DNA of 10,238 nt from a bacterium (GCA_027619145.1 JAQCGA010000091.1:1-10238); one strand, 5' to 3'; shown: positions 1 through 6,703, counted from the first letter of the stretch. The notes: a model not told the origin generated them from the letters alone. Program-made: numbers and translations.

Positions 1-101
1 AAGCCACAAAATGGTCCCATACACACGAAGCGCGTTATATCCTCGAACGACCCCACCGCGTGATCGTTCAATCATCATCCACGCTCAACAAGGAGGTCTC
101 T
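1..101. other. Window edge and leader of the selW-like gene
   Basis: I see no recognisable gene here. The reading frame of the downstream selenoprotein stays open back to base 3, but the residues encoded before the GTG at 102 do not resemble the family and have no start preceded by a ribosome binding site (the GTG at 60 follows a C-rich stretch). A short frame ending in TGA at 61-63 could be the tail of an upstream gene, but nothing supports it. TTATAT at 35-40 could be a -10 box, but no convincing -35 lies 17 bases upstream. Confidence 0.4.
91..96 (+). promoter_or_regulatory. Strong Shine-Dalgarno deciding the GTG start
   Basis: A perfect AGGAGG lies five bases before GTG at 102. It fixes the start of the selenoprotein at this unusual codon rather than at any upstream codon in the same open frame. 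Confidence 0.85.
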
Positions 102-338
102 GTGGCCAAACTCGAAATCGAATACTGCTCTGCTTGAGGCTACGAAACCCAGACCGTCAGTCTGACGGAAAAACTCCTCAAAGAATTCAAGCAAGATATT
201 GAAGGCTTCACCCTCATCCCCTCCAGCGGGGGTCGGTTTGAGGTAACCGTAGACGGTGAACTCGTCTATTCCAAGCTCAAAGAAGGACGTTTCCCCGAAT
301 ACGACGAAATCCAACCACACGTTGCAAAGCGCCTCTGA
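102..338 (+). CDS. SelW-like Rdx-family selenoprotein (Sec at TGA 135-137)
   Basis: This is a 78-residue protein of the SelW/SelT/SelH (Rdx) family, small thioredoxin-fold proteins thought to act in thiol redox reactions. Translation from GTG gives VAKLEIEYCSAUGY at the N-terminus, where U is the in-frame TGA (residue 12). With Cys9 it forms the CxxU redox motif at the end of the first beta strand, as in SelW proteins. Downstream, SSGGRFEVTVDGELVYSK and GRFPE match the conserved core (G-x-FEV-x-V-x-G-x-L-x-x-SK) and C-terminal part of the family, and 78 residues is close to the usual length. Conserved coding on both sides of the TGA, a perfect AGGAGG and a SECIS-like hairpin just after it argue for selenocysteine rather than a stop or pseudogene. 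The gene is monocistronic, followed by a terminator at 350-398. Alternative: a pseudogene of a CxxC homologue with a point mutation, which I consider much less likely. Confidence 0.9.
135..168 (+). promoter_or_regulatory. Bacterial SECIS element (TGA plus hairpin)
   Basis: After the TGA (135-137) the sequence CCGTCA (154-159), GTC (160-162), TGACGG (163-168) forms a perfect six-base-pair stem with a three-base loop. The loop begins with G, 22 bases after the TGA. Bacterial SECIS elements recognised by SelB lie inside the coding region just after the UGA, with the apical loop roughly 16-37 bases away and a G among the first two loop bases, and all of these conditions are met. An alternative fold, CAGAC/GTCTG around CGTCA (150-164), competes with it. 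Stem and loop are seen directly. SelB recognition is inferred. Confidence 0.75.
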
Positions 339-349
339 GATTACACAAA

Positions 350-398
350 ATAAAAGAAGAGCCGAAGCATATGTAAAACGCTTCGGCTCTTCTTTTAT
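350..398. terminator. Bidirectional rho-independent terminator
   Basis: Bases 350-368 and 380-398 are perfectly complementary (19 base pairs) around an 11-base loop at 369-379. The GC core GAGCCGAAGC/GCTTCGGCTC is bordered by A-rich sequence on the left and T-rich sequence on the right, so the hairpin has a U-run in either transcript. It sits 11 bases after the selenoprotein stop and 33 bases after the stop of the convergent receiver gene, so it probably ends both transcripts. Confidence 0.93.
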
Positions 399-431
399 AA
401 AATCATCGGACGGGTCTGTACTCAACCCCTC

Positions 432-803
432 TTACTCCTTCTCCAACAACTCCCTCACCACCTGCTGAAACTCCCGGATATCAAACGGCTTCTCCAGCGT
501 CCGCTGAGCACCCAGCTCTGCGGCCTGCGAAAGAAAATTGAGCGTACCTGACTCTCCGCCGCCCGAAACAGCAAGAATCTTCGCATCCGGAAACTCCCGT
601 AGCAACTCATGGATCGCCACCAATCCATCTCCCCCAGGCATCAGAATATCCGTTACCACCAGATCCGCCGGTTCCAACCGATACATCCGCAACCCCTCGT
701 CTCCATCCAGGGCCTCCTCCACCTCATGCCCCTGGGCTTCCAGAATCTTCCGCATCACAAGTCGCGCAGGTTGCTCATCATCAATTACCAGAACACGCGC
801 CAT
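432..803 (-). CDS. Single-domain response regulator (CheY-like receiver)
   Basis: The 123-residue protein consists of one receiver domain with no output domain. It shows the acidic pair Asp8-Asp9 (VLVIDDE), the phospho-acceptor Asp52 in VVTDILMPGGDG, Ser80 in place of the conserved Thr/Ser (ILAVSGGG) and Lys105 in the EKPF motif. All residues needed for phosphorylation and the switch are therefore present. It should act in the cytoplasm as a phosphorelay intermediate or by protein-protein contact. I chose the start at 803 (MARVLVID), not the ATG at 809, because AGAGG lies six bases before 803 but directly abuts the ATG at 809. No histidine kinase gene is in the window, so its partner is unknown. 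It lies downstream of lon on the same strand but behind lon's terminator, so it is probably transcribed on its own. Confidence 0.93.
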   Translation of the reverse strand: MARVLVIDDEQPARLVMRKILEAQGHEVEEALDGDEGLRMYRLEPADLVVTDILMPGGDGLVAIHELLREFPDAKILAVSGGGESGTLNFLSQAAELGAQRTLEKPFDIREFQQVVRELLEKE

Positions 804-812
804 AAACATCCT

Positions 813-830
813 CTTTCATATAAATGAAAG
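813..830. repeat. Inverted repeat abutting the receiver gene's ribosome binding site
   Basis: CTTTCAT (813-819) and ATGAAAG (824-830) are perfect seven-base arms around ATAA. In the minus-strand mRNA the second arm ends inside the AGAGG ribosome binding site (810-814). The element could be a weak hairpin modulating translation or a dyad operator. Function is inferred only from position. Confidence 0.45.
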
Positions 831-831
831 C

Positions 832-846
832 ATCCAAACGTTGGAT
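832..846. repeat. Dyad upstream of the receiver gene (possible operator)
   Basis: ATCCAA (832-837), ACG, TTGGAT (841-846) is a perfect dyad with six-base arms, one base away from the other inverted repeat at 813-830. Its compact symmetric form fits a transcription factor site or part of a leader structure. Confidence 0.4.
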
Positions 847-856
847 TCCACAATTC

Positions 857-885
857 AAAATGCTCCACCACTCTCCCGATGTCAA
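857..885 (-). promoter_or_regulatory. Possible promoter of the receiver gene
   Basis: On the minus strand a consensus -35 TTGACA (885-880) is followed, after 17 bases, by CATTTT (862-857), a weak -10 matching three of six positions. It starts right at the end of the lon terminator's T-run and would give a leader carrying both inverted repeats. The perfect -35 and correct spacing support it, and the poor -10 argues against it. Confidence 0.4.
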
Positions 886-920
886 AAGAAAAAGGCCCCG
901 GGGATCTTTCCCCGAGGCCT
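884..920 (-). terminator. Rho-independent terminator of lon
   Basis: GGCCCCGGGGA (894-904) and TCCCCGAGGCC (909-919) pair with one C-A mismatch around a four-base loop. Read on the minus strand, the hairpin is followed by TTTTTCTTTT (893-884). It begins 13 bases after the lon stop codon and separates lon from the receiver gene. Confidence 0.88.
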
Positions 921-932
921 CCTCCCTTCACC

Positions 933-3437
933 TTAGTTCGCACTCACCGTCGGCGTGCTACTCCGTTGTGGCCTCCGGGGTCTCTCCAGAGGTCGCGAAG
1001 ATTTCCGCACCCCGCCAGAGACCTTTCGCTTCGCCTTCCCAACCAGCGCCGTCTGCAACACCTGGTCCATATGACTGGCAAACACAATCTTCAGATCTTT
1101 CTGTACCGTTTCAGGCACCTCTTCCAAATCCTTCCGATTTTCATCCGGCAGAATCACAGTGCGGATTCCCGCCCGGTGCGCAGCCAGCACTTTATCTCGC
1201 ACGCCGCCAATCGGCAACACCTTGCCACGCAACGTAATCTCACCCGTCATGGCCACATCTTTCCGAATCGAACGACCCGTAAACACCGAGGCCAGAACCG
1301 TACCCATTGTAATACCCGCCGACGGCCCGTCCTTCGGCACCGCCCCGGCCGGCACATGGATGTGTACGTCGCGCTTCTCGTTAAAATCTTCCTCCAGCCC
1401 CAACGCCTCCCAGCGCGAACGCACGTACGTCATCGCCGCCTGGGCAGATTCCTTCATCACATCGCCCACCTGACCGGTCAGCTTCAACTCACCTTTACCT
1501 GGCATCAGCGTCCCTTCCACAAACAACACATCGCCACCCACCGGCGTCCAGGCCAGCCCGGTTGCCACGCCAACTTCGTCCGCTTCTTCGGCCACTTCAT
1601 GTCGGAACCGGCGCGCACCCATGTACTCGTGCAAATCCTTCTCCTTCAACCGTACCTTGCGCCTCCGGCCCTGCGCAAAAGTACGCGCCACCTTCCGGCA
1701 CAACGTACCAATGGCACGCTCCAGATTTCGCAAACCCGCTTCTCGCGTATAATGCTGAATCAGCGAAAGCAATACCTCGTCTTCCAACACCAGCCGCTTC
1801 TCGCTCAACCCATGCTCAGCAAGCTGACGAGGAACCAGGTATTTCCGGGCAATCTCCAGCTTCTCCACCTCCGTATACCCGGACAACTCCAACACTTCCA
1901 TCCGGTCCAGCAATGCCGGAGGAATCGTATGCAACGAATTGGCCGTCGCAATAAACAACACCTTAGACAAATCAAATGGAACATCCATATAATGATCTGT
2001 GAAACTATTGTTCTGTTCCGGATCCAGCACCTCCAGCAAAGCCGAAGAAGGGTCCCCACGGAAATCTGAACCCAGCTTATCGATCTCATCCAGCATGAAC
2101 ACCGGGTTGTTGGTGCCCGCTCTGCGCAGACCCTGAATGATTCTGCCGGGCAACGCACCCACATAGGTACGCCGGTGACCTCGGATTTCAGCCTCATCCC
2201 GCACACCGCCTAAGGACATACGCACAAACTTACGCCCCAGTGCACGAGCCACCGATTGGCCCAGCGATGTTTTTCCCGTACCCGGTGGCCCCACCAGGCA
2301 CAGAATAGGACCACGCATATCGTTTTTCAGCCGACGAACCGCCAGAAATTCCAGAATCCGATCTTTGGGTTTTTCAATCCCGTAATGGTCCTCATCCAGA
2401 ATCTTCTGCGCTTCATCCACATCAATATGATCTTCCGTAGAGATACTCCACGGCAACTCTCCCAGCCACTCCAGGTACGTTCGAACAACCGAATAATCCG
2501 CAGCCGCAGGTTGCATCTTCTCCATCCGCACCAGCTCTCGAAGCGCTTCCTTCTTCACTTCCGCGGGCATACCAACTGCTTCAATCTTCTCTCGCAAATC
2601 CTCTGCTTCCGCACCGTCATCTGCATCTTCACCCAGCTCTTCCCGAATGGCCTTGAGTTGCTGTCGCAGAAAATACTCTCGTTGCGCCTCATTCATAGAC
2701 CCGGCCGCTTCGGTCTGGATCTTCTGCCGCAGCTCCAGGATCTCTACCTCCCGGTTCATCTGTCGGTTGATCCTCTCAAACCGTTTCCCCAGATCCAGTT
2801 CTTCCAAAATTTTCTGGCGCTCGTCAAACTCCAGGCTGAGTTGCGATGCAATAAAATCTGCCTTCTGTTCCATCCCCGGCAAAGCATCCAGAACCGGCAC
2901 CATCTCCTGGGGTGCATTCGGCGTAAGAGAAACCGCCTTCTTGAACAGGCCAATCACATGCAAAGAAAGCGCTTCCAGTTCAGGATTCTCTTCTGCATGC
3001 GATTCAAGCACCTGCACCCGCGCCAGCGGATACGGCCGATCCTGAAGCAAATCCTGCAAGCCTATCCGAGCCACACCATTCACCAGCACCTGCAAACGGC
3101 CGTCCGGCATCCGCTGCGTCCGAACCACCTGCACCGCCGCACCAATTGAATACAAATCCTCTACCCGAATCTCGGAGGATTCATCCAGGGTTTCATTCTC
3201 TCCCTCAGCAGTTTCCGCATCCGGTACCGGCACAGGCTTCCGTCCAAAAATCGCCACTACTTTATGACCGCCACTCACTGCCGTATCTACCGCTCGGATC
3301 GCCCGCTTGTCTTCCAGAATCAGAGGCGCGATCATATGCGGAAAGATCACCAGATCCGTACTGACCAGCAGTGGCACCTCACCCGGCACATGGTACCGGT
3401 TCACAACCTCAATACTGTTGGATTTGTTCTGGGACAT
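933..3437 (-). CDS. lon: ATP-dependent protease Lon (LonA type)
   Basis: The 834-residue protein is a complete LonA: a cytoplasmic, homohexameric AAA+ serine protease that unfolds and degrades damaged and regulatory proteins. An N-terminal LON substrate-binding domain covers about residues 15-220. A charged helical linker follows, then the AAA+ module with Walker A GPPGTGKT at 383-390 (Lys389) and Walker B VFMLDEID (Asp450-Glu451). The C-terminal protease domain carries the catalytic dyad Ser706 (PKDGPSAG) and Lys749 (RDK after the GEITLRGKVLPIGG strand). The Ser-Lys spacing of 43 residues equals that of E. coli Lon. The last ~30 residues are a basic, Ser/Pro/Arg-rich tail beyond the usual fold. 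The ATG at 3437 has AAGGAG eight bases upstream. The gene is probably monocistronic, being flanked by a divergent intergenic region and its own terminator. Confidence 0.98.
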   Translation of the reverse strand: MSQNKSNSIEVVNRYHVPGEVPLLVSTDLVIFPHMIAPLILEDKRAIRAVDTAVSGGHKVVAIFGRKPVPVPDAETAEGENETLDESSEIRVEDLYSIGAAVQVVRTQRMPDGRLQVLVNGVARIGLQDLLQDRPYPLARVQVLESHAEENPELEALSLHVIGLFKKAVSLTPNAPQEMVPVLDALPGMEQKADFIASQLSLEFDERQKILEELDLGKRFERINRQMNREVEILELRQKIQTEAAGSMNEAQREYFLRQQLKAIREELGEDADDGAEAEDLREKIEAVGMPAEVKKEALRELVRMEKMQPAAADYSVVRTYLEWLGELPWSISTEDHIDVDEAQKILDEDHYGIEKPKDRILEFLAVRRLKNDMRGPILCLVGPPGTGKTSLGQSVARALGRKFVRMSLGGVRDEAEIRGHRRTYVGALPGRIIQGLRRAGTNNPVFMLDEIDKLGSDFRGDPSSALLEVLDPEQNNSFTDHYMDVPFDLSKVLFIATANSLHTIPPALLDRMEVLELSGYTEVEKLEIARKYLVPRQLAEHGLSEKRLVLEDEVLLSLIQHYTREAGLRNLERAIGTLCRKVARTFAQGRRRKVRLKEKDLHEYMGARRFRHEVAEEADEVGVATGLAWTPVGGDVLFVEGTLMPGKGELKLTGQVGDVMKESAQAAMTYVRSRWEALGLEEDFNEKRDVHIHVPAGAVPKDGPSAGITMGTVLASVFTGRSIRKDVAMTGEITLRGKVLPIGGVRDKVLAAHRAGIRTVILPDENRKDLEEVPETVQKDLKIVFASHMDQVLQTALVGKAKRKVSGGVRKSSRPLERPRRPQRSSTPTVSAN

Positions 3438-3841
3438 GAAAATCGCTCCTTATTGCCAGTTCGAAAGAAAATATCGAATCCTCTCCTTCGAACGATTGTG
3501 TAAGCAGTATGGTTCCAGTTGCCGTCATGTTGAGCAAGATCCGTACCCCGAATCAAAAACGAAATCTCAATACATTGTTTATACTTATCTTATGTGATTG
3601 CATATGTATTTTTCACATCCTGTCCGTCCATCGGCTCCCTCTTGCCCCGCCAAAATGGCAGTTTATCTCCCGGCATTACGTCATACCTCCACCTTTTTCC
3701 TGCCACCCGTCTCCACAGGGCCACGTCCACAAATCGCATCATCCCCCTCTGTATTCATCTGTGGTTCCATTTGTTTTTATCTATAAACCGAACTATATTG
3801 GGCCTTCGAAACCCCAACCAATTCCTGGAGATTCCAGCAGC
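3438..3841. other. Divergent intergenic region between lon and the pyrophosphatase-like gene
   Basis: These 404 bases hold the leaders of two divergent genes. Near lon, the core TCGAA occurs three times (3461, 3474, 3488), the outer two as the palindrome TTCGAA. I found no CIRCE element or clear sigma32-type site. The frame upstream of the pyrophosphatase-like start is open back to 3509, but those residues look non-coding. A credible + strand promoter lies at 3771-3799. CATCTGTGGTTCC near 3757 resembles a string I recall from intergenic DNA of other environmental bacteria (from memory, unchecked). Confidence 0.6.
3771..3799 (+). promoter_or_regulatory. Sigma70-type promoter for the pyrophosphatase-like gene group
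   Basis: TTGTTT (3771-3776) and TATATT (3794-3799) are separated by exactly 17 bases in an AT-rich stretch. Transcription would begin near 3806, about 36 bases before the ATG at 3842. No operator-like repeat is evident around it. Confidence 0.6.
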
Positions 3842-4189
3842 ATGTCCGAACCCGAATTCTGGCAGTACCTGGACCAGCTCATCGCAAGTTCTCAAATCGT
3901 CATCGACCGACCTCAGGGTTCAACCCATCCCCGGTTTCCAAACTACGTTTACCCTTACGATTATGGATACCTGGATGGCACCGCCTCCGGCGACGGTGAT
4001 GGCATCGACGTCTGGATCGGCAACCTGCCAGACCGCCAGCTGGTTGCCGTCATCTGCACCGTGGACCTGGACAAACGGGATGCAGAACTCAAACTCTTGC
4101 TCGGCTGTACAGAAAACGAAATCCAGACCATCTACCACGCACACAATTTCAAAAACCGTGCCGGTCACCTCGTTACACGCCCGGAATAA
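3842..4189 (+). CDS. Short inorganic-pyrophosphatase-family protein
   Basis: The 115-residue protein resembles family I inorganic pyrophosphatases, soluble enzymes that hydrolyse diphosphate with Mg2+. It carries YPYDYGYL followed by DGDGIDVWIG, giving Asp51, Asp53 and Asp56, the counterparts of metal-binding Asp65, Asp67 and Asp70 of E. coli PPase. IVIDRPQGSTHP and ICTVDLDKRDAELKLLLG fit a recognised subgroup of short homologues. It is much shorter than the ~175 residues of classical PPases: the stretch between the first strand and the Tyr motif is contracted, and the C-terminal helix region with the Tyr-Lys pair is not evident. Substrate and activity are therefore uncertain. The ATG at 3842 has GGAG 11 bases upstream. 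The next gene starts 18 bases after its stop, so the two are probably cotranscribed. Confidence 0.85.
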   Translation: MSEPEFWQYLDQLIASSQIVIDRPQGSTHPRFPNYVYPYDYGYLDGTASGDGDGIDVWIGNLPDRQLVAVICTVDLDKRDAELKLLLGCTENEIQTIYHAHNFKNRAGHLVTRPE

Positions 4190-4207
4190 GCAATACAGGA
4201 AACACGC

Positions 4208-5353
4208 ATGAACGCACCTTACGACGCCCTTGTCATTGGCGCAGGCATCAACGGCCTGTCCACACTCTACCACCTGTCTCGCCTCGGGTGCAAACACCTG
4301 GGCCTCATCGAACGCTTCTCGCTCGGCCACAACCGAGGAAGTTCTCACGGACACTCCCGGGTTACCCGTACAGCTTACGTAGACGTTCGGTACGTGCGCC
4401 TGATGCAAGTCGTAAACGATCAAGAGTGGCCCCGCCTGGAACGTGATGCAGGAATCCCTCTTGTCCACCGCACCTCCGGCTGCTTCTTCGGTCCGCCCGG
4501 CGGCAAACAGGAAGCCTACGCAAAAGCCGCCCGGGAAGCCGGCGTCCCCATAAACGAACTCAACGCCACCGAAGCCGCGCGCCACTTCCCCCTTTTTCGC
4601 TTCAACGCCAACGACCGCATCCTGCACGACCACACCGCAGGCCTCGTTGCCGCTGCAAATACCCTCTCTGCCCTGGTCCGCATCACCCAGAAAAACAACG
4701 TGGACCTGATGGACAATACCCAGGTGCAGAAAATCAACTTCACATCCGACCCCATCCAGCTCATCACAGACCGCGGTACGCTCTTCACAAAACGCCTCGT
4801 CGTCACCACCGGGTCCTGGACCGGCACACTCCTCCCCTTCCTCAAACCTCGGTTACAGGTAGCACGCCAGACCGTAGGGTATTTTAAGCTCCAGGGCGAT
4901 CCCGAATTGTTTCGCCCCGCCAACTTTCCAGTCTGGGGCAACCTGGGTGCACCGCGCGACGGCGTCCACTACGGCCTCCCCGAATTCGGTCGTCCGGGCC
5001 TCAAAGTGGCCCACCACGTCACCGAAGGCCGCAACGACGACCCCGAACAACACCCGGACCCGTCCCCTCAGGACATTGCCCACCTGCGCAGCTTTATGGC
5101 CCAACAATTCACCGCGCCCGTCAAAGAATTCCTGGGTGCAGAAACCTGCCTCTATACCAACACGGAAACCGAAGACTTCATCCTGGATCTCCATCCAGAA
5201 AATCCCAACATCGCCATTGGTGCCGGTTTCTCCGGCCACGGATTTAAACTGGGCCCACTCACTGGCCGCATCCTGGCTGAACTGGCCCTCAACGGAAAAA
5301 CCACCATCCCGGAATTCGAAGCTGCCCGATCTCTATTTTCAATAAATCGATAA
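4208..5353 (+). CDS. FAD-dependent amine oxidase, monomeric sarcosine oxidase-like
   Basis: The 381-residue flavoprotein belongs to the DAO/MSOX family, which oxidises N-methyl or cyclic secondary amino acids with O2 (sarcosine to glycine, formaldehyde and H2O2). The N-terminus has the dinucleotide-binding motif VIGAGINGLS, then GSSHGHSRVTR with His47 and Arg51. Tyr255 (YGLPEFG), Lys266 and His270 (GLKVAHH), Cys314 (ETCLYTNT) and Lys347 (SGHGFKLGP) align with MSOX His45, Arg49, Tyr254, Lys265, His269, the covalent-flavin Cys315 and Lys348 (MSOX sequence recalled from memory). The C-terminus ends in SLFSINR, as MSOX ends near FSINRPAL. Length is close to MSOX (~389). The set favours a true amine oxidase with covalent FAD. 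N-methyltryptophan or pipecolate oxidase is the main alternative. AGGA lies seven bases before the ATG. It is probably cotranscribed with the preceding gene. Confidence 0.92.
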   Translation: MNAPYDALVIGAGINGLSTLYHLSRLGCKHLGLIERFSLGHNRGSSHGHSRVTRTAYVDVRYVRLMQVVNDQEWPRLERDAGIPLVHRTSGCFFGPPGGKQEAYAKAAREAGVPINELNATEAARHFPLFRFNANDRILHDHTAGLVAAANTLSALVRITQKNNVDLMDNTQVQKINFTSDPIQLITDRGTLFTKRLVVTTGSWTGTLLPFLKPRLQVARQTVGYFKLQGDPELFRPANFPVWGNLGAPRDGVHYGLPEFGRPGLKVAHHVTEGRNDDPEQHPDPSPQDIAHLRSFMAQQFTAPVKEFLGAETCLYTNTETEDFILDLHPENPNIAIGAGFSGHGFKLGPLTGRILAELALNGKTTIPEFEAARSLFSINR

Positions 5354-5391
5354 CGTCCATTTATTTAGAACTCTGATCTATACCCTCGTAC

Positions 5392-5412
5392 GGGCGACCC
5401 GCCGGGTCGCCC
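5392..5412. repeat. GC palindrome in the gap before the Gfo/Idh/MocA gene
   Basis: GGGCGACCC, GCC, GGGTCGCCC is a perfect nine-base-pair hairpin with a three-base loop, preceded by GTAC. It has the GGGC...GCCC ends of the palindromes at 6581-6793 but a different stem, so it may be a solitary relative of that family. It has no T-run. If the flanking genes share a transcript, it would form an intercistronic hairpin. Confidence 0.7.
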
Positions 5413-5431
5413 CAATAACAGGAGTAACACA

Positions 5432-6433
5432 ATGAAAATCGCAGTCATGGGCACCCACTACGGTCACATCGGCGGCATGTTCAACTCTGCCATGAACGCC
5501 CCCAATGCCGAACTCGTTGGCATGGTAGAACCCGACGACAGCCTCTACGAAAAGTACACCGCCAATCAAAAAATCCCCCGCTACAAAACCCTCGAAGACA
5601 TGCTCGACAAAGCCCAGCCAGACATCGTCATGGAAGGCCTCAACCACGACGAAAAAGTCCACCTCGTAGAAACCTGCGCAAAGGCCGGTGTCCACGTCTT
5701 CCTGGACAAACCCCTGTGCCGCTCCCTGGACGACTGGCAGCGCATCAACACCGCCGTAACCGAAAACAACATCCGCCTCACCATGAACTTCACCTCCCGC
5801 AGTTACCCTCCTTTCGTCGCCCTGCGCAACGCCATCCTCAACGGCGAACTCGGCGAAATTGTCAGCCTCATCTCCACCCACCCCCACAAACTCGGCCCCT
5901 GGGCACCGTCCTTCTACTTCGATTCCAGCGTATACACCGGCACCTTCTCAGACCTGGCCGGCCACGGCGTAGATCAGGTCCGCTGGCTCACCGGCGCAGA
6001 ATTCGTGGGCGTACACGCCATCGGCACCCTCAAAAAACACACAACGCCCCCACAAAAATTCGAAATGGACCACGTTCAGGCCTCCTTCCAACTCAGCACC
6101 GGTGCAGGCGCCCTCCTTACCGCAGACTGGCTCACCCCGCAAGAATCTCCATCCTTCGGAGACACCCGTTTCATCCTCATGGGCACAAAAGGATCGGCCC
6201 ATCTACGCGCCTACGCCGCCAACAACCTGCTCATCGTCACAGAAGGCAAAGGCGCCTACGAACCCGAATTCCCCACCGAACGCAACACCGGCTTTGTTGA
6301 AACCCTGATCAACGCCTACGAACGCAACGAAGAAAACGTCATCTCCACCGCAGACGTCCTGGCCGTTGCCAAAGCCTGTATCAAAGCCGAAGAGTCCGCC
6401 CGCAAAGGCGGCGAATATTTGACCATCGACTAA
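5432..6433 (+). CDS. Gfo/Idh/MocA family NAD(P)-dependent oxidoreductase
   Basis: The 333-residue protein has the two-domain architecture of the Gfo/Idh/MocA family, which oxidises or reduces sugars, cyclitols and related alcohols with NAD(P). The N-terminal Rossmann fold opens with MKIAVMGTHYGHIGG, a variant of GxGxxG. VFLDKPLCRS places the catalytic Lys at residue 93 in the usual EKP position, here DKP. In the C-terminal domain, FSDLAGHGVDQVRWLTG supplies Asp174 and His178 of the active-site motif. Length is typical. No signal peptide is present, so it is cytoplasmic. GGAG lies seven bases before the ATG. It follows the amine oxidase by 78 bases containing a GC hairpin, so cotranscription is possible but unproven. 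The substrate cannot be deduced. In this family it often follows the neighbouring catabolic genes. Confidence 0.93.
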   Translation: MKIAVMGTHYGHIGGMFNSAMNAPNAELVGMVEPDDSLYEKYTANQKIPRYKTLEDMLDKAQPDIVMEGLNHDEKVHLVETCAKAGVHVFLDKPLCRSLDDWQRINTAVTENNIRLTMNFTSRSYPPFVALRNAILNGELGEIVSLISTHPHKLGPWAPSFYFDSSVYTGTFSDLAGHGVDQVRWLTGAEFVGVHAIGTLKKHTTPPQKFEMDHVQASFQLSTGAGALLTADWLTPQESPSFGDTRFILMGTKGSAHLRAYAANNLLIVTEGKGAYEPEFPTERNTGFVETLINAYERNEENVISTADVLAVAKACIKAEESARKGGEYLTID

Positions 6434-6570
6434 TCACCAAAATTTCAAATTCGGACAGTGGCACACCCGAACATTGTGCTCCAAGCACACCGGAGGGCTT
6501 CGAGACAGCCACACAGGCCCTATCCTCAATCAACCGGGGCGTAACAAACAACACCTCATAAAACTGCAAC

Positions 6571-6660
6571 CCCAAAGGCCGGGCAGGCACAGGGGCCTGC
6601 CCCTACGAAAATCACCCCACACATCAACCCTCAACACCGGGCGGACACACAGGTCCGCCC
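6571..6660 (+). repeat. 90-base direct repeat, copy 1
   Basis: This copy spans the first two palindromes and their spacer. It aligns without gaps to 6704-6793 (offset 133), with seven mismatches by my count. All seven lie between the hairpins and none is in an arm. Confidence 0.9.
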
Positions 6661-6703
6661 AACAAACCCGGGCGATCACGAGGATCGCCCCTACAAAAAT
6701 ACA

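Noticed and set aside
75..425. Minus-strand open frame of 116 codons over the selenoprotein gene
   Set aside because: It is antisense to a recognisable SelW-like protein, runs through the bidirectional terminator, and has no family resemblance.
804..809. Receiver gene starting at the ATG at 809
   Set aside because: The AGAGG ribosome binding site directly abuts this ATG, whereas the ATG at 803 has six-base spacing and yields the usual receiver N-terminus.
3509..3841. N-terminal extension of the pyrophosphatase-like protein by 111 codons
   Set aside because: The residues are low-complexity and unlike the family, family similarity begins right at the ATG at 3842, and a promoter lies inside this stretch.
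3920..4633. Minus-strand open frame of 237 codons across two + strand genes
   Set aside because: It spans the gap between two well-supported genes and has no recognisable motif.
6475..6489. TGTGCT/AGCACA dyad as terminator of the Gfo/Idh/MocA gene
   Set aside because: The stem is only six base pairs, it lies over 40 bases after the stop, and no T-run follows.
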